Below are positions 23,701-32,700 of a stretch of 64,000 nt of DNA, piece by piece. Each line of letters starts with the position of its first letter. Positions within the stretch are counted from its first letter, which is position 1. The notes below the pieces were generated by a model, which made no database searches, had not been told where the DNA came from, and saw only the letters and a program-made list of their open reading frames with translations. The DNA lies in the NCBI GenBank assembly GCA_032622095.1, contig CP136067.1:137707990-137771989 (forward strand), given 5' to 3'. This DNA comes from Siphonodentalium dalli (Eukaryota; Mollusca; Scaphopoda; Gadilida; Siphonodentaliidae). The translations under genes were made by a program, and so were the position numbers.

Positions 23701-26700
23701 AGCATCCAAGGGCAGGGGGGGGCAGAGCCTACAAAAATGGCACTTTTCCGCAAAAAAGGGCATTTTCTCCGCAAACTCGGGAAAATAACCATAAATTCAT
23801 TGTGGCAAAAATCCCTATTTTAATGGTATTTGTCGGTTTTTATGGCCGTTTTGTGATAAAATTGACAAAAAATTAATATTCCTTGTGAAATTGGTGTTAT
23901 TTGGACCAAAAAAGTCACATTTTGCTATAAAAACACGAGATTAAACACACAAAAATCATTTTCTGTCTCCAGAAAAAGGGCAAGTCCTGCCCCCGCTCGC
24001 CCCCCTTGGTCAAGGGCAGGGGGGTCAGCTGCCCCCTCTGCCCCCCTCTTCCGGCGCCCCTGGTTATCTCCAGCCAAAATGGCGCTCTGACGATTGCACT
24101 CCAAAAATAGTAGATAGGTAAACTATCATACATGCAGTTTGCTGTATACAACTATGGGAAATACATATTTATGGGCATATACTCCCATCAAGCAGGGTTT
24201 CCATTACTACGGATCATCGTCCGTGGAACGGCCTCATTCCCTCGCTGATGATCTGTTTGAGACACACATGTACTTAAATTCAATAGCAATCTATCATAAA
24301 AAAAATTGGACTGCAATGGGAGTTCGAGAATACTGGTCAATTGAGTAGTTACTGGTACATGGTAACCCTTTGAAATAAAAACGCAATAACTACAACGCAA
24401 TGTTTGGTGCAGTCAAATATATAGTGACATTGTATACAGCGTAATACACATATGAAAATGTTGGGGTAACATCAAAGCATGCCGGACTGCTGAGTAAGGA
24501 TATTTTGTGTACGGGATTTCTGTGCATGAAACTACTCACGCTCGGAGATCCCAAGCAAAACATATCCCCCAATATGGAGATAAAGTCAAAGTATGGTCAA
24601 AAGTTTCGTTATCCCGCGTGGGGTCCCAAACACAAACGCATAAACGACGCACGTGTTCACATTTCCCGCCAAAACCCAATTATATCTCACAACACGGGGG
24701 CTCTAAAACTCTGTTCCATAGCAGTGGTCATCAGTACAGTTGTTGGACTAATGCAGACTATTGAACAAGCTGCGTGTTCGGAGTTTGAACAATTCGCTAG
24801 CACTCATATTACGCCGCTATAAATATCATCTGCAGTATGACGTTTAAATAGTTTTACAATTGACAGAATATAATCCTTTTGGTTTCATTTTCACGGAAGC
24901 TACCTGTTGAAATTTTTGGAAATACTTAATTCAATTCTCCTTGCTAGGTATTAATGGTCAATGCATAGATGCTTTTTAGTGTTTAATTATATCTTATAAA
25001 TTTATAAACACTAAGTGTTAGCTTGTTCATTTATTTAGTCTTCAATCAGACGACGGTTTCACGTGCGTAATTTCGTGATCACTGCTCTGGGTACTATCAA
25101 CAGAATTAATGCACCCACGGAAATGATCAACTTGTGTAATATACGCAGATTTGGATTTCTTTGTGAGTATCTCAGGTGCAAGGAAATGATGACTACTTTT
25201 CAGTGATAAATACCAAAATTTTCTCAAAAAGGGACGAAATAAAAGATGGTCACCCCGTCGCGTTATTTGTTTCCCCAATACGGCTGAAATACAGACTCAT
25301 TTATTTTCTCCTGGTGGAAACCTTGCATCAAGACATGATATTTGTACAGTTGCATGTCCACTGGATTAATCCCTAGGTAATGTTCAGATAATATGTTCAA
25401 CAAACATGAACTTATTATCTGAACATTTCTCTCCAATAAATTGGGAATTGAAGATCCTGTGCCTGGCATTCCCTTATATATGCGAGTCTCCCATAGGTAG
25501 CCTTGCATATATATATGAGAATGCACTGGCTTTCAAGGTCAAGGTAAATATTGTTAGGCCAAAAAATCTATTATCATATATACGAGGTTCCCTATGAGCG
25601 ACTCGTATATATAAGAGAATGCATTGGCACAGGGTTTTCTAAAATTTTCAGGAAGCTCCAGTCATGGAAGGGTTAACATTGCGATGCTATACAACATGCT
25701 ACAATAATGCCCAAAGTAATTGACCACTTAACCACAGCAGAATTATGGGTAATTTTTCAGGATTTAGTCGGAAATATGGTTTGTTGCAATTCATCGGAAA
25801 GCTCTCGGCGAGAGCTTTCCGATGAATGGCAACAAACCATATTTCCAACTAAATCCTGAAAAATAACCCATAATTCTGCTGTGGTTAAGTGGTCAATTAC
25901 TTTGGACATTACTGTATGCCCATCCCCATGGGCTTATATTTGGAAACTTCCATAGAAACTTTGTAAGATGGCCATCTAATAACAATATGATAAGTACATG
26001 TACATGGATGTTCCTACCTTGGGTTGCCCAAATGGACTGGTCCAGGCTATAGAATATTACCTACCTTGGTTGACCAAATAGACTGGTCCAGGGAACAGAA
26101 TATTACCTACCTTGGTTGCCCAAATGGACTGGTCCAGGGGATGGAATAGTTTGAAACAGAAGCCATCTTTCTTGGAAGGTCGTTCGAGTAATCGGCAGGT
26201 ATTCAGCAAGATGGTGCCTACCCAATGGCTACTCTGAAAGATGAAGTGTTAAATGTAAAAAAAATTTAAAGTTGAATATTTGTCGCTGCATTCTGATTGG
26301 CTGAGAGCTGTTAACTTTAGTTTTCGATTCAGCAGCATCAGCCGCTGATCTGATGAAAAATTTTGAAAGGAGCACAGTGTCATTGGCAAAGGTAGTGAAA
26401 TAAGTCATCTCGCTGCCAGTAGTCGCTTAATCGAGTCAATCGAGGCACACAATAAACTCAGGCTTGCACCCCATTCCTCGTGGACTAAGGCCAATTAATT
26501 ATCTGCATTGTGTGCTAAGATTTATGGACTGGACATAGCAATTAATTCCTATGTACAGTAATGCTCTAATTAATCGACTCCTTAACCACAGCAGAATTAT
26601 GGGTAACTTTTCAGGATTTAGTCGGAAATATGGCTTGTTGCCATTCATCGGAAAGCTCTCGGCGAGAGCTTTCCGATGAATGGCAATAAGCCATATTTCC

Positions 26701-29700
26701 GACTAAATCCTGAAAAGTTACCCATAATTCTGCTGTGGTTAAGGAGTCGATTAATTAGAGCATTACTGTACTTTGCTAGTGAGTGATACCACACATTATA
26801 CATTGTTTGTATGCCTTCGAAGGTGCTCAAGGTTTGTTTTGGCTCAAATTTTGAACACAATTTGTATAAATCATTTAAATGTCCCCAGTCTAATTTGAGA
26901 CCCCTAAATTACATATATACACAATTCAGCCATCCAATTATATTCATTATGTGATAACACCATGCTGATTGTGTACAATTACAAGAAGTTATGTTTGTTT
27001 ACATTTCGATAACAAGATTGGAAATTCCAAATTGAATCAGGAGTCACCATATATGGAATCTGTCAACCACACCCACCTGCCATTCAAGTTGGAACTGCCA
27101 TGATAAAATTTAGCAACAATGATACAACATTTGGTACTGTTGTGAGTATTTATTGGTAATAAACTAATTTTGATCACTAAATCGGCTTTGGAAGAAATAC
27201 CGTTCTTGTTGTTGCTGTAACTGGATGATACAGAGACCCTCAAATCAGACAGTGCTTCTTTAACCCTTTGAGTGCCAGGTCGATTTTTGTATCAACCCAT
27301 ATACCCTGTGCCAATGCATTCTCTTATATATGCGAGTCGACCATAGGTCGCCTCGCATATATAAGAGAATGCATTGGCCTAACAATTTTTTTTTTTTTTT
27401 ATTATTATTTTTTACAATTTTAATAATTTATTCTTATATTCTTTAACAGACTTATTTTGTAGGTATAGGGCCGATGAGATCGGCCCCTGGTACTCAAAGG
27501 GTTAACCCTTCCATGACTGGAGCTTCCTGAAGTTCTTAAAACCATGTGCCAATGTATTCTCTTATATATGCTAGTCTCCCATATATAAGAGAATAAATTG
27601 TCCTAACAATATTTACCTTGACCTTGTAAGCCAGTGCATTCTCTTATATATGCGAGTCTCCCATAGGGAGCCACACATATATAAGAGAATAAAATGGCCT
27701 AACAAATATTTACCTTGACCGTGTAAGCCAGTGAGTTCTCTTATTTATGTGAGGCTCCCTATGGGAGACTCGCATATATAAGAAATGCACTGGCACTGGA
27801 TCTTTAATGCTGCACAAGCAGAGCTCCCATCATGAAAGGGTTAAGAATTTGGAAAATATCTTCAATGAAATGAATCCATATAATCCCTATACCCACCTTT
27901 TGTTTGGGACTTTTATAAACGACAAGCAGTCCTGGCTTCAACACACACCAGAGCTTGGTCCAGGTTTTTAGGGTCCCGCGGACTTTCAGCCAATCAGCGA
28001 GGATTATCACAGCTGGGTCTTTGAGGGTACTCAATAGTTCCCGAGTCGCTTGCTTCTTCTGACTCCGATAATTCTTCTTCTGAACCTACAAGTCAAATGA
28101 ATGATAACCAGATGTGCAACTATCGAGTAGCAATATAAAAGTTTTTTAGTTAAACAATTGCAGTAATTCTGCTATAAATTCAATGACTTTTTGAAAACTT
28201 TTCCCAAGATTTGAAAAAGTTTTCCATGATTTCACACAGTGCCTCAAATAGGAAATTTTACTTAGCACATGGTAAAAGGTTCACAATCTACATGGGACAA
28301 AAACACTTGATTATATCTCCTGTTCCATGATTTGTTCAGTTTCCAGAATAAATACATGTACTGCAAATTATTCTAAAACATTTCCACTGAGGAGAATAAA
28401 GAATCCATTCTCCAACGAGTTTTATAGACCTGGAAACAGTTTTCTGAAACACCAAAACTTTCTGTCATTCCGAATTATCTCTTGAACTCTGTACAATAGA
28501 ACAGTGGTGAATCACCTTTTTTGTGAATTTCTTCACTCTATGTTGATGCTTTTCCATAATCCAAAAATCATATATTCAAAAGCCTAGAACTTTAAAGAAA
28601 CACACATAAACCATATAGATAGAGTGCCTGACTAGCCACTGTGAATGAATATGTCAATCTAATACATTTGTACATAAGTATATAACGTAAATGATGCTGT
28701 TCATATACCCTTGAAAATTCCATTATCTTGATCAAATAGCAGACAATTGTAGAATTGGTGACACGAGTATGGAGGCTATTTATCATGGACCCTTCTAAAC
28801 AAATATAACAATAACATCTAAGGCAGGTCATATAAACACGACCATTGTTAATAGAAGATAAGTGTTAATAAACAAATAAGTTTTAAAGCACAGTCTTTGA
28901 GTGGCACAATAGCATTACCATTAAGCATTAAGCTTGGCAGCGTACCAAAATATAGATTTCATGGTGATCTCTTGTGAACTAATGCATTGTCAAGGACCAG
29001 CCAACATGAAATTCATGTTTAAAGGCCCTCTTAACCCTTTCAGTGCCAGGGGCCGATCTCATCGGCCCTAATTTACGGTCTGTAAAATCGGCCCTAAAAA
29101 AATATTTATTTTATTTTTTTGGGTTGAATTCTTTTTGGGTAATGCTTAAGCATACTATAGCGAATTTAAAAACAAACTGGATAAAACCTTAGGGGCATGT
29201 TATAACTCAAAACTATCACCAAGTATTCATAGTAATAATTTTGATGCCCATGAAAAACGTAAGATTCCCTGGCACTAAACCTACAAAATAAGAATATAAG
29301 AAAAAATTATTAAAATTGTAAAAAATTGTAAAAAATAATAACAAATGATGAAAAATTGTTAGGCCAATGCATTCTCTTATATATGCGAGGCGACCTATGG
29401 TCGACTCGAATATATAAGAGAATGCATTGGCACAGGGTATATGGGTTGATACAAAAATCAGACCTGACACTGAAAGGGTTAAAGGGATGGGCGACCTTCG
29501 TTGTAGGTTATAATTTAGAAATAACATTTATCAAATTATGATAATTTCCTCAAGAATATACCTGTACTGATAGTATAGCATAATGATGATATGAATGCGA
29601 TATTATTCACAAAACACACTTTGTGTCAGAGAAAATTCAGGTTGAGTGTTTGTTAGTTTCTCGCAAAAAGCGCAGTGGATTGTTTATAAGCAGTCACGAT

Positions 29701-32700
29701 ATTGCGTAATTTCCTTCGCGTGCATTATATGTTGGTTGTTAAACCCTAATTTGGTGCATCTAAAACTTACAACTCACAATACTACTCATAGTAAATTCCT
29801 TATTTGGTATGTATTACCATATATAGGTTAGGAGAAAATATTACAGCGCATCGGAACATTTTCATTCGACGATCCGGTAGTTCCAAGTGTTTGTCTATAA
29901 ACAAACGGCTCTGTAACATTTTTTATGTTTATATTTGTTTATATAACACAGTGTACAAATGTGGCAATAACATGCTATGTACATGATATTTATGATTGGT
30001 ATAAGAACAACATCTGTCTATTATATAATATTATTTCTGTTTACGGTAATTTTAGCAGATGTGACTATTTTAACAGCTATACCCACAGCAAAGGCTGTCC
30101 GTATCTTTAATGTTCGATCATCTGATTATTTCTTTTCCGAGTCGTCAATATACATTCAATGTATGTGATATTTATGATTGTTATAAGAACAACATCTGTC
30201 TATTACATAATATTATTTCTGTTTATGGCAATTTTAGCAGATGTGACTATTTTAACAGCTATAACCACAGCGAAGGCCACCCGTACCGTAGGGTCCTGCG
30301 AATATTCGATATTCGATTCGAAAGTCAAATTCGATTCGAAATTGCCAACTCGAAATTTCGAATATACACTGACGGAAAAGTAGGCCGTTTACGGGCAGGT
30401 ACACACGTCGATCTTAGCTGTTTTGTGCCATTTAATTACAGAAAATGATGTATATATGTACCTTATAATTCTCATTGTACATCGCGATTATATATATAAG
30501 TGTAGACAGCAATTAGCCACTATAGGACAACTAAATACGTCTGACTCTGATTTCTATCTTTGAACATGGTCCCCAAAAGCTCGGAGATCGCCGATGGACC
30601 GACGACGTGCGTAAATTATAATAGCTATGAGACTGATCAACCGCTAGCGATATCCGCGGTCTATCCGTCTCTGATTCCGCGTTATGAAATATAGCTCAGA
30701 ATTTAAACAACACGTGTTCCCGGCATCGAAAACTGCATTTTGGCGGTGTTTTCTTTTGAAGTTTACTTTCAATTTCGGAGCGTTCTTTGACACTAATGTC
30801 TTGACAAAACGTCATCCGTTATTCATGTTTATTTTAAACATGATAAAGCTGCAGGCTTACACATGTGATGAATGCAACATGGTGTATAAATCGCAAGCAT
30901 CTGGGACAACGACCCATCTATGGAATCATCTGTCCAAGAAGCATCCAGCACTACATAAACAGGCTACACTGCGACTGTTGTTGCATCTTCAAGTTTATAA
31001 CAACGGGTGATTCCGAATGTTGATTTGCAATTTTGCATGCACATGCAATCTGTACAAATTTTGCGTGATTTTAGTTCCCATAATCCGTTTAGTGGTTATA
31101 TATTAATCGTCGTGACGGCCGCATGGACGTTTTAATCAATTATCAATTGAAGTTAATAGTATTGACGGTTCATCGCCACATAAGTTATGATGGAACTTCG
31201 TGCATGTAGTTCATGGAACGTTTCACAAATCGTCTAATCGTTGACAAAACATGCCCAATTGAGAATGCAACATACAGATATGATTCGAATCAAAATCTCC
31301 AATTCGCAGGACCCTACCGTACCGTATTTTTAATGTTCGATCATCTGATTATTTCTTTTCCGAGGCGTCATTATACAGTTCTATTCATTGTGTTGATGCC
31401 TCAATAAAATAGACATATTTTGTTGGGCATAACTTGCAATTTTATGATTATTATAGTATCAATGGAAGACACATACTATGGCTATTTGTGTCCTGACACA
31501 ATATGTATCTCAACCTACAGTTCACAATATGAATATTTATTCCACACCCATTGACGTGAGTCACATGTATTCAACAGAATCCCAGCCATTGAATACATAT
31601 TAGTGTATACCTCTAGTGGAATACAAGCCGGAACTATTCTTGTTGACGTTGTCGCCAAGAAAGATGACGTACATTACGTCGATCATCCGCTTCCAGTGAT
31701 CCCCCATAATTACTGGTTATTTGTCAGACTTAAATCACAATAAAGGTAGCTATAGTAACAATGAATGTGACATTCATGGATTGAACTTATCTGACTGAAT
31801 GGTGTAGAATAAATACAGAACACAACTTGCATCATAATCTCGAATCTTTTATCGAACTCGATGCGGACGGCGCCATCCGCAACTCATTCGATAAAAGAGT
31901 CTTGATTAAGATGTGCGTTGTGTTCTGTCTATGTCTCTAGATATGGTGAGTGCCCAGGTCATATGCTGAAATTGTTGCAATCTAATCAAGTCTGAGTTTA
32001 GTGTGCCTGTCATTTGCAAAATGAGGTCACCAGAGTGTGAATTTAATGAAGCTATCCAGCATAGTGGACTAGAATCACTAAACTCAACCTCTGGGGACCT
32101 CATTCTGCTTAGATGAGGAATGTTTCTTTATAATTAAATTTCTATAGAAACTTCTTCACATAGATTCTATTTATTTTTTAGTTTAGTTTCTCTATATCCC
32201 CAAATTGACAGATGACACGTTGCATAATCGAGGTTCCCAATGGGTGTACATCACAACATTCACCAAGATCACTATTATTTGAGACCTTTGGGGATTTTCT
32301 CCAACATTAATAATCGTGCAGAAACTATGATCAGGCATCTGAGAGCAGCTGCTTTATGTCACAGGACTTCTACCATCCCTACAGTAATGCCCTAAATAAT
32401 CGACTCCTTAACCACAGCTGAGTTATGGGTAATTTTTCAGGATTTAGTCCTTTCCGATGAATGGCAACAAGCCATATTTCGGACTAAATCCTGAAAAATT
32501 ACCCATAATTCTGCTGTGGTTAAGGAGTCGATTATTTAGGGCATTACTGTACATAAACATGAACCTAATGAATGGCGGGTGTACAGTGCATGGAAAACAA
32601 CAGATGGTTGATCAGAACATCAAGTAACTTAATAACCCTACCATGCATGACTGAAAGTCTGCAAAAACCCATCGTCAATGCATTCTCTTATATATGCGAC

